NCBI GenBank assembly: GCA_934630375.1
Contig: CAKTVQ010000002.1
Coordinates: 1 to 64,000, forward strand
Direction: 5' to 3'
Length of the DNA stretch: 64,000 nucleotides
From: an uncultured Collinsella sp.
Lineage (GTDB): Bacteria; Actinomycetota; Coriobacteriia; Coriobacteriales; Coriobacteriaceae
The notes beneath the pieces were generated by a model, which was not told the DNA's origin, did no database searches, and worked only from the letters and a program-made list of their open reading frames with translations. Below, one piece after another: positions 53,480 through 62,700 of the stretch; the stretch's first letter is position 1, and every line of letters begins with the position of its first letter. Made by a program: the position numbers and the translations under genes.

Positions 53480-55702
53480 CTACACGATTTGGTTCACGTG
53501 CGTCTCGTCGTCGAACTTGGCGGCGCCGGGCTCAACGTCCTGGGGAGCGGCGGCGTCCACCAGAGCCTGCTTGAGCTCGGTGTACTGACGCTCAACCTCG
53601 CCCTCGGCCCAGACCTGGTCGGCGATGGGATCGACCTGGCAGGCGGAGAACTTGTCCTCGGGCGTGTGCGAGACCGGGTCGACCTTGTGCATGGTCAGCT
53701 CGTTGCACTTACCGATCCACCACTGGTAGGTCATGTAGACCGTGCCCTTGTTGATGCGGTCGCTCACGTCGGCGCGGCTGTATACCTGGCCGCGGCGGCT
53801 GTGGATCGAGACGATGTCGCCGTTCTTGATGCCGCGCGCCTCGGCGTCCGCGGGATTCATGCGGACAAAGCCGGGCTCGTCGGCGAGCAGCGCCAGCGTC
53901 TTGCAGTTGCCGGTCATGGAGCGGCAGCTGTAGTGGCCAACCTCGCGGACGGTGCACAGGATGAGCGGGTACTCATCGTCGGGAAGCTCGGAGGGCGCCT
54001 CCCAATCGTGCGCCATCAGGTTGGCGCGGCCATCCTTGGTGGTGAACTTGCCGCCCGCGAACATGTCGGGCGTACCGTGGTCGTTCACGTCGGTGGTCTT
54101 GACGGGCCACTGAGCGTAACCGCCCTCGGGAGCCATCTTCTCGTAGGTGGCGCCCACAAAGTTGGGGCACAGGCTAATGCACTCGTTCCAGATCTGCTCG
54201 GTGTTGTCGTAGTGCATGGGGTAGCCCATGCGCGTGGACAGGTCCGCGAAGATCTCCCAGTCGTGACGGCACTCGCCCTTGGGCGGAACGGCCGCGTCGA
54301 AGTGCTGGAAGCTACGGTCAGAAGCGGTAAAGACACCCTCGTGCTCGCCCCAAGAGGTAGCGGGCAGGATGACGTCGGCGAGCATGGTCGTCTGCGTCAT
54401 AAAGATGTCCTGGCAAATGAACAGATCCAGCTCGGAGAGCGTCTTGCGCATACCGGCCGAATCGGGCTCGGTCTGCACCGGGTCCTCGCCGTAGTTGTAG
54501 AAGCAGTGCACCTTGCCCTCGTCGACCAGGTGACCCAGGTCGGTGAGCTTGTAGCCCTCCTCCAAGGGGAGCTTTTCCTCGGGCACGCCCCAAGCCTTGG
54601 CAAACTTGGCACGTACGGCGGGGTCGGTGACTTTTTGGTAGCCAGGGTACAGGTTGGGCAGCATGCCCATATCGCAGGAGCCCTGGACGTTGTTCTGGCC
54701 ACGCACGGGCGCGAGGCCGGAGTTGGGTTTGCCGATCTGGCCGGCAATGCAGGCGATGGAGGCGATGGTGTGCACCGTCTTCAGATTCTGCTTCTGCTGA
54801 CACACGCCCATGCCCCAGCCAATGATGGCAGAGGGCTTCGCCGTGGCGTACATCTCGGCAGCTTGGTGGATCAACGCGGGCTCGACACCCGTGATGTCCT
54901 GTACGGATTCGGGAGTGTAGTTCTTGATGGTCTCCCACCACTCGTCAAAGCCGTTCGTGTGCTCGGCGACGAATTGCTTGTCATAGAGGCCATCGTTGAC
55001 CAAGCAGTTGGCAAAGGCGTTGAGGAACGCCACGTTGCAACCATTCTTGATCGGAAGGTAGATGTCGGCGATACGCGCGGTTTCGATATGGCGCGGGTCG
55101 GCGACGATGATCTTGCAACCCTTTTCTTTGGCTCGCACGATACGCCTTGCGACGATCGGGTGCGAATCGGCAGGGTTATAGCCGAAGAGGAATATGCAGC
55201 CCGCATCCTCCATACCGGGGATGGAGCAAGACATGCAACCTGAACCAACCGTGTCCATCAGACCGAGGACAGTAGGGCCGTGTCAAGTACGGGCGCAGTT
55301 GTCCACGCTGTGGGTGCCGATGCACGCACGCGTAAACTTCTGCATGACGTAGTTCGCCTCATTGCCGCCGCCTCGCGAAGAGCCGGTGGTCATGACGGCG
55401 TTAGGACCATATTCGTCAATTATGGCCTGCATCTTAGATGCGGTGAAATCCAGTGCCTCGTCCCAGCTTACACGCTCAAGATCCGCGCCCTTGGTGCGAC
55501 GGATCATCGGGTGCAGCACACGAGGAGTCAAGATCTTGGTGTCGTTGATGAAGTCGTAGCCGCTCATGCCCTTGAGGCACAGCTCGCCCTGATTGGTGAT
55601 GCCGTTGAGCGGTTCGGTACCCACGACCTGGCCGTTTTGGACCAGGAGGTTAAACTGGCAACCGGCGCCGCAATACGGGCAGATCACTTTATGCTTCTCC
55701 AT
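53480..55702 (-). CDS. fdhF: Selenocysteine-containing formate dehydrogenase H (TGA at 55283-55285 read as Sec)
   Basis: About 740 residues when the in-frame TGA is read through; both parts share one frame. The N-terminal [4Fe-4S] site is CPYCGAGCQFNLLVQNG. The molybdenum ligand lies at residue 140 in NCART-Sec-HGPTVLGL, matching the ART/V-U-HGP motif of E. coli FdhF. FLFGYNPADSHPIVARRI, the MGD-binding segments and the C-terminal domain (VSIHSRRGQVYSRADVSDRI) follow. It oxidises formate to CO2 and passes electrons to HyfA. ATG at 55702 has AAGGAAGGAGGG upstream. A gene-finder would split it into two genes at 55258/55283. It follows the hydN-like gene by about 75 bp. Confidence 0.96.
55252..55285 (-). 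promoter_or_regulatory. bSECIS element of fdhF
   Basis: Just after the UGA (55283-55285), 11 nt intervene and then UGTCC pairs with GGACA (55267-55271 with 55252-55256) around a loop UCGGUCUGAU. The GGUCUG apical-loop sequence is the same as in E. coli fdhF, whose SelB recognises it, and the spacing from UGA matches. Confidence 0.85.
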
Positions 55703-55777
55703 GACACCCTCCTTCCTTTCGGTACTACCGATTATTCGGTACTTATTTGACAATCGTTGGGCTTGTTGGCCGGCCGT

Positions 55778-56296
55778 TTACGCCTCGTTTTCGATCGTGG
55801 CGCGGGCGCGCTCGGCGGTCAGCTCCGCCAGACGCTCCTCGTCCACCAAGGAAAGGCCCTTGGTCGGGCAGGCCTCGGCACATGCCGGACCGCCGGGACG
55901 ATCGACGCACAGGTCGCACTTGAGCACAAAGCTCTTGGTCTGCGACCCCACGCGTACATCGCCCATCAAGACGGGGACCTGCGTGGTCGCCACGCTCACG
56001 GCGCCAAAGGGACATGCCATGACGCAGCTCTTGCAGCCGATGCAGTTGTCCTCGTTCACACCGATGCGATGGTTCTTTGGATCAAAGAACAGCGCGCCCG
56101 TGGGGCATGCCTTGGCGCACGGAGCGTCCTCGCAGTGATGGCAGGCCACCGGTGCGGAAATCTCGTAGGTGCGCGTCACGCGTAGGCGCGGTGCGGCGAT
56201 GTTGCCGGGGATGTCGTGCGCCTCGATGCACGCCGCCATACAGGTTTGACACCCAATGCAGCGCGAAGAATCGGCGACGACTCGTTTATTGCCCAT
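55778..56296 (-). CDS. hydN: Four-cluster ferredoxin, HydN/HycB-like, upstream of fdhF
   Basis: 172 residues with four [4Fe-4S] motifs: CIGCQTCMAACIEAH, CHHCEDAPCAKACPTGAL, CIGCKSCVMACPFGAV and CDLCVDRPGGPACAEACP. It resembles HyfA at 52785 but is shorter and ends sooner after the fourth site. In E. coli, hydN also precedes a formate-dehydrogenase regulator region and its product aids electron transfer from FdhF. ATG at 56296 has AGGGAG upstream; a longer frame of 230 codons has no start signal. It is the first gene of the formate hydrogenlyase operon. Confidence 0.88.
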   Translation of the reverse strand: MGNKRVVADSSRCIGCQTCMAACIEAHDIPGNIAAPRLRVTRTYEISAPVACHHCEDAPCAKACPTGALFFDPKNHRIGVNEDNCIGCKSCVMACPFGAVSVATTQVPVLMGDVRVGSQTKSFVLKCDLCVDRPGGPACAEACPTKGLSLVDEERLAELTAERARATIENEA

Positions 56297-56476
56297 ATTG
56301 TTCACTCCCTCCTGAATCCCTTGCTGGAGAGGTTCTGCCGACGTTGCCCCAGGCCGCCCGTGGCCTGGCATCGGTAAATCGAGTGCCCGCGGCGAAACAG
56401 GCAATCGACGGAATTTCTCCAACGGTATACACACTGAATATACGCAGTTGCCACGGGCGAACTTGGGCATAAGCCC

Positions 56477-56498
56477 TGCAATACGGGTGTATTGCAGT
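56477..56498 (-). promoter_or_regulatory. 22-bp palindrome upstream of the formate hydrogenlyase operon
   Basis: CTGCAATAC-GGGT-GTATTGCAG, perfect 9-bp arms, 181 bp upstream of hydN. The half-site TGTATTGC has two partial copies nearby (TGTATTAC at 56545 and 56593), so it is a likely operator for a dimeric regulator of the operon. Confidence 0.5.
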
Positions 56499-56617
56499 GG
56501 TTTTGGCAGGTCGGGATTATTCTCGGTGGACTATAAAGTCGAGTGTATTACACGCGTAGGCATATGAGATTTTCACGCTCTCCTTCTGCGGATGTATTAC
56601 GCTTGTAGTTATGTTTA

Positions 56618-56656
56618 CACTCATTAACTTGAGTGAAATAAAGTGGTGGATATAAG
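56618..56656 (+). promoter_or_regulatory. Promoter and operator candidate of the toxin-antitoxin pair
   Basis: -35 TTGAGT (56629-56634) and -10 TATAAG (56651-56656) with a 16-bp spacer. A palindrome CACTCA-TTAACT-TGAGTG (56618-56635) overlaps the -35, as expected for autoregulation by a RelB-type antitoxin. Confidence 0.5.
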
Positions 56657-56720
56657 ATAGTCAAAAGAAGGCACAGGGCGAATTTGACCATCCGTGTTGC
56701 ACTAGATAAGGGGGCTAGCG

Positions 56721-57044
56721 ATGTCATCGACTCAAAAACGAGCCATCCTACAGGTGCGCATTCGCGAAGAGGACAAACAGCATGCCGAGCGTCTCTACGA
56801 CGCCATGGGCACATCACTTGCCGAGGCCGTTCGCCTTTTTGTTTCGCAGAGCATCCTCATGCGCAAACTGCCTTTTCAGCCGATCGCCGTGCGCTCAAAG
56901 GATGGCACGGCTGCCTACGGAGTGCTTAAGGCTTACGGGGACCCCAATCGCCGGTCCGAGGAACGCAATGCCTGGATTGAATATCTCGCCGCAGAAAGCG
57001 ACGATTCGATCTTGAGTCCCGAGGAAGTAGACATCCATGAGTAG
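56721..57044 (+). CDS. RelB/DinJ-family antitoxin
   Basis: 107 residues. The N-terminal ribbon-helix-helix reads AILQVRIREEDKQHAERLYDAMGTSLAEAVRLFV, typical of RelB/DinJ (K-x-x-A-x-x-x-x-x-x-x-G-x-x-x-S-E-A-V-x-L-F). The C-terminal half, with DPNRRSEERNAWIEY, should wrap the toxin. It overlaps the PIN gene by 8 bp. ATG at 56721 has GGGGGCTAGCG upstream. RelB antitoxins are usually paired with RelE/YafQ; a PIN partner is less common. Confidence 0.85.
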   Translation: MSSTQKRAILQVRIREEDKQHAERLYDAMGTSLAEAVRLFVSQSILMRKLPFQPIAVRSKDGTAAYGVLKAYGDPNRRSEERNAWIEYLAAESDDSILSPEEVDIHE

Positions 57045-57543
57045 CACCATCATCGACGAGACCGTTATCCTACGCTACCTGCTTAACGACGACGAGGTCC
57101 TGTCGCCGCGCGCCGCCAAGGTTATCGCCACGCGCACCACCCGCGTCTACCCCGAGATCATCACACGCGTCGCCGTCACGCTGCGCGATGTCTACAAGGT
57201 CCCCCGCCCCAAAATTGCGGCGGCGCTGACCAGGTTGCTCGACGATGTCATGGTCGACGAGCCCACCGTCATCGCCTTTGCCATCAAGCTGTTTGGCAGG
57301 ACGCACATGGACTTTAGCGACTGTCTGCTCGCAGCCCGCACCGCTATCTACAACGACGACGTCGTGAGCTTTGGCAAGCCCATCATCCAAGGCATGATCG
57401 ATTACCGTCGCAAACGCATCAACGCAGCCGAAGCACGCGAACGCGCCACCGACGCCCGCGATGGCCTTGCCGCACGCGACGCCCGCAGCCGCAGCACCGA
57501 CGCCACCATCGACAAGCTCCGCCACCACGGTCGCCACTTATAG
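57037..57543 (+). CDS. PIN-domain toxin (putative ribonuclease)
   Basis: 168 residues. The PIN fold is seen in IIDETVILRYLLNDDEVLSPRA at residues 5-26 (first catalytic Asp at residue 7) and DFSDCLLAARTA...DDVVSFGK with the later acidic residues. In most PIN toxins the first motif is D-x-N/S; here it is D-E-T. The C-terminal 40 residues (KRINAAEARERATDARDG onward) are a charged, probably helical extension beyond the usual 130-140-residue toxin. Likely cleaves RNA when free of the antitoxin. ATG at 57037 overlaps the antitoxin stop. Confidence 0.82.
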   Translation: MSSTIIDETVILRYLLNDDEVLSPRAAKVIATRTTRVYPEIITRVAVTLRDVYKVPRPKIAAALTRLLDDVMVDEPTVIAFAIKLFGRTHMDFSDCLLAARTAIYNDDVVSFGKPIIQGMIDYRRKRINAAEARERATDARDGLAARDARSRSTDATIDKLRHHGRHL

Positions 57544-57673
57544 CCCTCCCCTCCTAAGTAGCAGTGAAATAGTCCTTCATCGGGCTTATTCGGGCTTTAC
57601 AGGAACTGATCAACCGCAAATTCCAGATTAGTCAACCGAAGCCGGCTGCCTTGAGCTGCGAATCCTGCCGTTT

Positions 57674-57833
57674 GCCACGAAATGGGGCTATCTACTACGT
57701 TTAACCGATTACCCTCGAGCATACCGAAATCCGAAAAATCAAAACCGCTGGTAGACGGCTTGCCGATTTTCCGAAAACGCTGCTATGGTCGGATCGTGCA
57801 GGCAAAACGTAGTAGATGGGCCATTTTCGTGGC
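57674..57833. mobile_element. 160-bp MITE-like element, copy 2
   Basis: Ends GCCACGAAATGGGGCTATCT and its near complement GTAGATGGGCCATTTTCGTGGC give terminal inverted repeats of about 30 bp. The centre, read on the minus strand, matches that of 19381-19540 (GGCAAGCCGTCTACC shared). Noncoding. Confidence 0.75.
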
Positions 57834-57853
57834 TCGGCGCCAGACCAGTCATT

Positions 57854-57893
57854 TTAGGACGGGGCTTATTTGACTACTTTTGCCTAGCCAATC
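57854..57893 (+). repeat. Short dispersed repeat, copy 2 (see 18091-18129)
   Basis: TTAGGACGGGGCTTATTTGA and the next 20 bases resemble copy 1. It directly follows the MITE-like element. The rest of the gap up to the tRNA genes holds one degraded arm (near 57957-57986) of the 27-bp palindrome family and nothing else recognisable. Confidence 0.5.
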
Positions 57894-58066
57894 GTTGGGG
57901 CTGTCAAAAAGCCCATCCCAAATTAACTACCCCGGCCTCCAATGGGTCAGCCAAAAATATAGTCCGTATTTCGCTGCAACTTTTTGGAGGGGTTGCGGGC
58001 TTCCCGGCGCGTAAACGAAAACGGCCCTGGTCCCCATAAGGAACCAAAGCCGTTAAAACAATCATA

Positions 58067-58140
58067 TGGAGCGGGCGACGGGAATCGAACCCGCGTCATC
58101 AGCTTGGAAGGCTGGGGTTCTACCATTGAACTACGCCCGC
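58067..58140 (-). tRNA. tRNA-Gly (anticodon UCC)
   Basis: Acceptor GCGGGCG/CGCCCGC, anticodon loop CUUCCAA, T-loop GGTTCGATTCC, encoded CCA (58067-58069). It lies 6 bp after tRNA-Pro on the same transcript. Confidence 0.97.
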
Positions 58141-58146
58141 AAGATA

Positions 58147-58223
58147 TGGTCGGGACGACAGGATTTGAACCTGCGACGTCCTGCTCCCAAAGCAGGCGCG
58201 CTACCAAACTGCGCCACGTCCCG
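58147..58223 (-). tRNA. tRNA-Pro (anticodon UGG)
   Basis: Acceptor CGGGACG/CGTCCCG, anticodon loop UUUGGGA with stem CCUGC/GCAGG, T-loop GGTTCAAATCC, encoded CCA (58147-58149). Confidence 0.97.
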
Positions 58224-58274
58224 AAGGTGTTGAGCAGCTAAGGTCTAAACCTTGCGTGTCCCAAAGCGAAGGAA

Positions 58275-58303
58275 ATTATAGGGGAGACTCCCCGCCTGTG
58301 CAA
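58275..58303 (-). promoter_or_regulatory. Promoter of the tRNA-Pro/tRNA-Gly operon
   Basis: TATAAT at 58275-58280 and TTGCAC at 58298-58303 with a 17-bp spacer on the minus strand; transcription would start about 45 bp before tRNA-Pro. Confidence 0.7.
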
Positions 58304-58314
58304 GCGCAGAAACC

Positions 58315-59673
58315 CTAGCTCCTCGAATGTGCGACAAACTGACTATGGGCCAGGCCGATCACAAACGCCACCACGGCGACCGGCGCCCATGCGGCACCGA
58401 TATCCGCCAGCGGCAAAGCATCGAACGGCAGCCAGGCACCCGCAAAGAACGCGTCACGGATCGAAGTGATCACGCTCTGGACCGCGACAACGCCGCCAAC
58501 CCAAACCCACACCTGCGGATGCGCGTCACAAAAGCCGTGCACCAGACCCATAAGCACCAGCACGATGGCGACGGGATACAAGGCGTTGAGCATGGGCACC
58601 GAGAACATAAGGATCATGTCGAGGCCCACGTTGGAAAGCACGCACGAAAACGCTGCGAACACAAAGGCAAGAATCGCGAAGGGGCGGCGCATGGCCTCCT
58701 CGGACGCCTCCGCTCCCCCTTCGACCACATAGGTCTCGCAGAAGTAACGCGAGCAGCAGCTGATGAGGCCAATGCACACGTTCATGCAGGCGAGGAAGAA
58801 GATAGCGAAGACCACGACGGTGCCCGCCAAGCCAAAGTGCATGGAGGCTGAGCGAGCAAGGATGGCAGCGCCGTTGGTAGCGTCGGGCATCACGGTGCCG
58901 AGCTGCATACCGGCAAGGGCCAAGCCACAATAGATGATGGCCATGAGCACGCCGGCGATCACACCGGAGCGGGAGATCTCGAAGGCGACGCGCTTGTCGT
59001 CGGTCACGCCCAGCTCGTGAATGGTCTCGGCGATGATGATGCCGAAGGCGAGCGACGCAAGCAGATCCATGGTCTGGTAGCCCGTCAAGAAGCCTTGGAC
59101 TGCAGCGCCGGCATCATAGGGAGCTTGCGGGGCAGCAGCCGGTCCCAGGGGCGAGATCACGGCGGCACCCACGACCAGCACGATAAGCGCAATGAGCGCA
59201 GGGCCCGTAATGCGACCGAGCACGCGCGTGATGACGCCGGGGCGCAGCGTGAGCGCAAACGCGACCACGAAGAAAGCGACAGCGAAGACCAAGCGCGCGG
59301 TGCCGAGCGAGATACCCTCGGGCAGCAACGGCACCAGCATCTCGAAGGCCGTGGAGCTCGTACGCGGAATGGCCAGACACGGACCGATGGCCAGATAGAC
59401 TGCAGCCACAAAGAACTCACCGAACTTTGGGTGCACGCGACCGGCAAGCTCACGCGCCGTACCGGCAAGCGCCACAGCGATAAAGCCCATGACGGGCAGG
59501 CCGATGGCGGCGATAAGGAAGCCAATCATGGCAAGCGGCGTGGCAGTTCCAGCTTGGAGCGCCAGCAGCGGCGGAATGATCAAGTTGCCGGCGCCGAAGA
59601 GCATCGAGAATAGAGCGATGCCGACGGTAACGACATGGTCGGAGCGCAGACCGCGTGGTGGGGATGAGGCCAT
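58315..59673 (-). CDS. brnQ: Branched-chain amino acid transporter BrnQ
   Basis: 452 residues with about 12 helices, the size of BrnQ/LIV-II carriers. SMLFGAGNLIIPPLLALQAG in helix 1, GFIAVALAGTARELAGRVHP after helix 2, and LAIPRTSSTAFEM are family motifs. It takes up leucine, isoleucine and valine with Na+ or H+. ATG at 59673 has GAAAGGTG upstream; the longer frame would begin inside the upstream hairpin region. It ends 12 bp before the tRNA promoter. Confidence 0.93.
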   Translation of the reverse strand: MASSPPRGLRSDHVVTVGIALFSMLFGAGNLIIPPLLALQAGTATPLAMIGFLIAAIGLPVMGFIAVALAGTARELAGRVHPKFGEFFVAAVYLAIGPCLAIPRTSSTAFEMLVPLLPEGISLGTARLVFAVAFFVVAFALTLRPGVITRVLGRITGPALIALIVLVVGAAVISPLGPAAAPQAPYDAGAAVQGFLTGYQTMDLLASLAFGIIIAETIHELGVTDDKRVAFEISRSGVIAGVLMAIIYCGLALAGMQLGTVMPDATNGAAILARSASMHFGLAGTVVVFAIFFLACMNVCIGLISCCSRYFCETYVVEGGAEASEEAMRRPFAILAFVFAAFSCVLSNVGLDMILMFSVPMLNALYPVAIVLVLMGLVHGFCDAHPQVWVWVGGVVAVQSVITSIRDAFFAGAWLPFDALPLADIGAAWAPVAVVAFVIGLAHSQFVAHSRS

Positions 59674-59701
59674 AGGCACACCTTTCGGGTCGAAACAAAA
59701 A

Positions 59702-59726
59702 CGGGACGGGCAAAATACCCGTCCCG
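59702..59726 (-). terminator. Terminator of the surface-protein gene, or brnQ leader hairpin
   Basis: 9-bp arms CGGGACGGG/CCCGTCCCG followed on the minus strand by TTTTTG. A TATACT box (59729-59734) just upstream could start a transcript inside it, so it either ends the surface-protein message or acts in the brnQ leader. Confidence 0.7.
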
Positions 59727-59791
59727 CAAGTATAAACGCTTTAGCAGACTTCATCCTGCCAGGGCGTCAATCTGGCTGCCAAGCGAGTGCA

Positions 59792-62700
59792 CTACGCGCC
59801 CGGATGGCGGCGACGCAGCAGCTCGAGCCCCAGTGCGATAAGTGCAACGGCGCCCGCAGCGACGGCGACAGCGAGCGGTGCCTTGTCACCCGTATCGGCG
59901 AGCTGCTGAGCGCTCGACTTGGACGAAGCCTTCTGTCCGGAGTTTTCCGCGCCATTCGCCTTTGTCTTATCGGCCGCGGAATCATCCGAACTACTGGGCT
60001 TTGTCGGGTCCTTAGAATCCGACTGGTCAGAATCGGGCGACCCAGGCTTACCCGGCTCGGGCTTGCCGGGCTCTGGCTTGTCCGGGTTATCCGGGTCCGG
60101 CTTATCCGGCTGGTCAGGTTCCGGTTTGTCGGGCTCGGGCTTGTCCGGCTTATCCGGATCGGGTCCATCGGGTTTATCCGGGTCTGGATTGACGGGCTCC
60201 TGCTTCTTCTTCACCGTCAGCGTACCGGGCTCAACCTCGACATCGAAGTTCGGATCGGTGACCGTCGCGCCGATCTTGTACTCGCCCGCCGGTGAGCTTT
60301 CATCGGCGTCGCAGGAGTATTCGACCTTCACGCCCGAAGTATCAACCACGCTCTCCAGGCTCGAGGTAAACGCGGGGTTCGCCTCCCCCTCGAAGCGCTC
60401 AGCATCGTCGACCTTTACCTTGAGCTTCGCCGGCGTAATCTTGAACTTGCGCGAGGCGGCGCCGATATACCCGTCGCTTCGCAGCGTGGCTACGGCGCGG
60501 TACGTTCCGGCATCGGTCGGGGCCTCACTCGACGAATAGTGCGTGCCGCCCGTCCCGTAGTACCTGACCCTCAGGTCGCCCTCGCAGGCCTTGGGGACAC
60601 CCGTGACCTCAGGCGCTTGGGCATCACCGCTGTAGACGAAGCTGCCGCCCTCAAATGCAAGCTCGACTCGCTTCGCCTGGACGACCAGCACAAAGTGCAC
60701 GGTCACCGTCTCTCCCTGAGCGTCCTTGCACGTGACGTCGAAGCTAAACACTCCGGCCTTGGACGGCGTACCCGAGAGCATCAGGCCGCCCGCCGCGCGG
60801 GTGAGCTTAAACCCGTCGGGAAGATCTGCCTCGTCCCACGTGTACTCGTACGGAGACTCGCCGCCCGCGGCTCCGGCAATCGTCACACGGTACGCACTAT
60901 GTGCACGCGCCGCCGGCAGCAGGCCGCCGTTGAACACAAGGGCATCCCGGGGCACAACGGACACGACAGCACGATCGCTGTCTGCCTGCGTCTCAGTGCC
61001 AAGGTAGCGCTGATTGATGCGGCAGAAGTATTCGCCGGCGCAATCGTCATCGAGGTTCTCAATGAGGAGCGTCTCCCCCGTCTCGCCCTCGAGCGCCACA
61101 GCCTCGCCGTCCACCATGCGGAACCACTGATAGAACAGTTCGACATCGGCGGCCGAACCCGTGGACGACTCCGCGTGGTCGGCAACGCCCTTGCCCGCCT
61201 CGGCAGCAACCGTGAGCACGACAGCATCGCCCTCGTGGGCACTCGCGTCCTGCGGCTGGGCGATCACCTTCGGAGCGTCCGCCTTCGCGAACTCGAACGT
61301 GACCTCCTGCGACGCGGCAACGCCGCTCAGCGTGACCTCGTACGCTCCGCCCTTATAGTCGGAGATGTCGAGGTCGACGGCCGTGTCCGAGCCGGCCTCA
61401 GCGACCGTCACGCGCTCGAGGTAGCAGCCCTCGTCCGGCGTCGCCGCGATGGCAACACTCTCGCCCGCAGCAACGGTGATCGAGCCGTTGTCGACCGAGC
61501 CGTTGACCGCCTTGACCGTCACCTCGTAATTGACGGGCACGTCCGGGTTATCGGGCCCGGGCTTGTCCGGATCGGGGCTCGGATCCGGATCGGGGTTATC
61601 AGGATCGGGCTTGGGGGCCGGTTCTGGATTGTCGGGATCCGGATTATCGGGGTCCGGATTCGGGTCCGGGTCAGGCTGATCGGGATCGGGGTTGTCCGGG
61701 TCGGGAACCACCGGGTCCGGATCGACGGGCTCCTGCTTCTTTTTCACCGTCAGCGTTCCGGGCACGACCACGACATCGAAGTTCGGATCGGCGACATTCG
61801 CGCCGATCTGGTACTCGCCCGCCGGCGAATTCTCGTCCGCGTCGCAGGAGTACTCGACCTTCACGCCCGAGGTATCTACCGCACTCTCCAGGGTCGAGGT
61901 AAACGCAGGGTTCGCCTCCCCCTCGTAGCGCTCGGCGTCATCGACTTTCACAGTTAGCTTCGCAGACGCGATCTCGAACTCGCAGGCAGCGGCACCGGCA
62001 TAGCCATGGGCTCGTAGCGTTGCAACAGCGCGGTACGTGCCGGCATCAGTCGGAGCCTCGGTCGAGGAATAATGCGTGCTTCCGGTCCCGTAGTATTTAA
62101 TCTTGAGATCGCCCTTGCAGACCTTGGGAGCCCCGGTAACTTCGGGCGCCTGTGGTGCGCCACTGTAGGTAAAGTCGCCATCCGCAAACGCGAGCTTTAC
62201 ACGCTTCGCCTGAACAACGAGCGCAAAGCGGGCGGTCGCAGTCTCGCCGCGGGCATCCGTGCACGTGATATCGAAGGCGGAAACGCCCGTCTTGGACGGG
62301 GTGCCCGAAAGCGTCAGACCACCCGAAGTACGGGAGAGCTTGAGCCCGTCGGGGAGCTTCGTCTCATCCCATGCGTACTCGTACGGAGCCTTGCCGCCCG
62401 CGGCCCCGGCAATCGTTGCGAGGTACGTGCTGTGGGCGCTCGCTGCCGGCAGCACGTCGCCGTTGAACACAAGGGTATCCCAGGCAATGACGGAGACGGA
62501 AGCACAATCACTGTCCGCCTGCTTCTCAGTGCCAAGGTAGTGCTGCGTGATGCGGCAGAAGTACTCGCCGGCCTGCTCATCATCGAGGTCAGAAAGCGAC
62601 AGCGTCTCTCCCGTCTCGCCCTCGAGCGCAACGGCCTTGCCATCCACCATGCGGAACCACTGGTACGAAAGCTCAATCTCGGCGGCAGAGCCCGTGGACG

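Noticed and set aside
53480..55753. Frameshifted or truncated formate dehydrogenase
   Set aside because: The two parts are in one frame, split only by a TGA at the known Sec position with a SECIS-like hairpin and Sec machinery nearby.
56297..56720. Sigma-54 promoter with FhlA sites for the hydrogenlyase operon
   Set aside because: No TGGCA-N7-TGCA pattern was found on the minus strand upstream of hydN.
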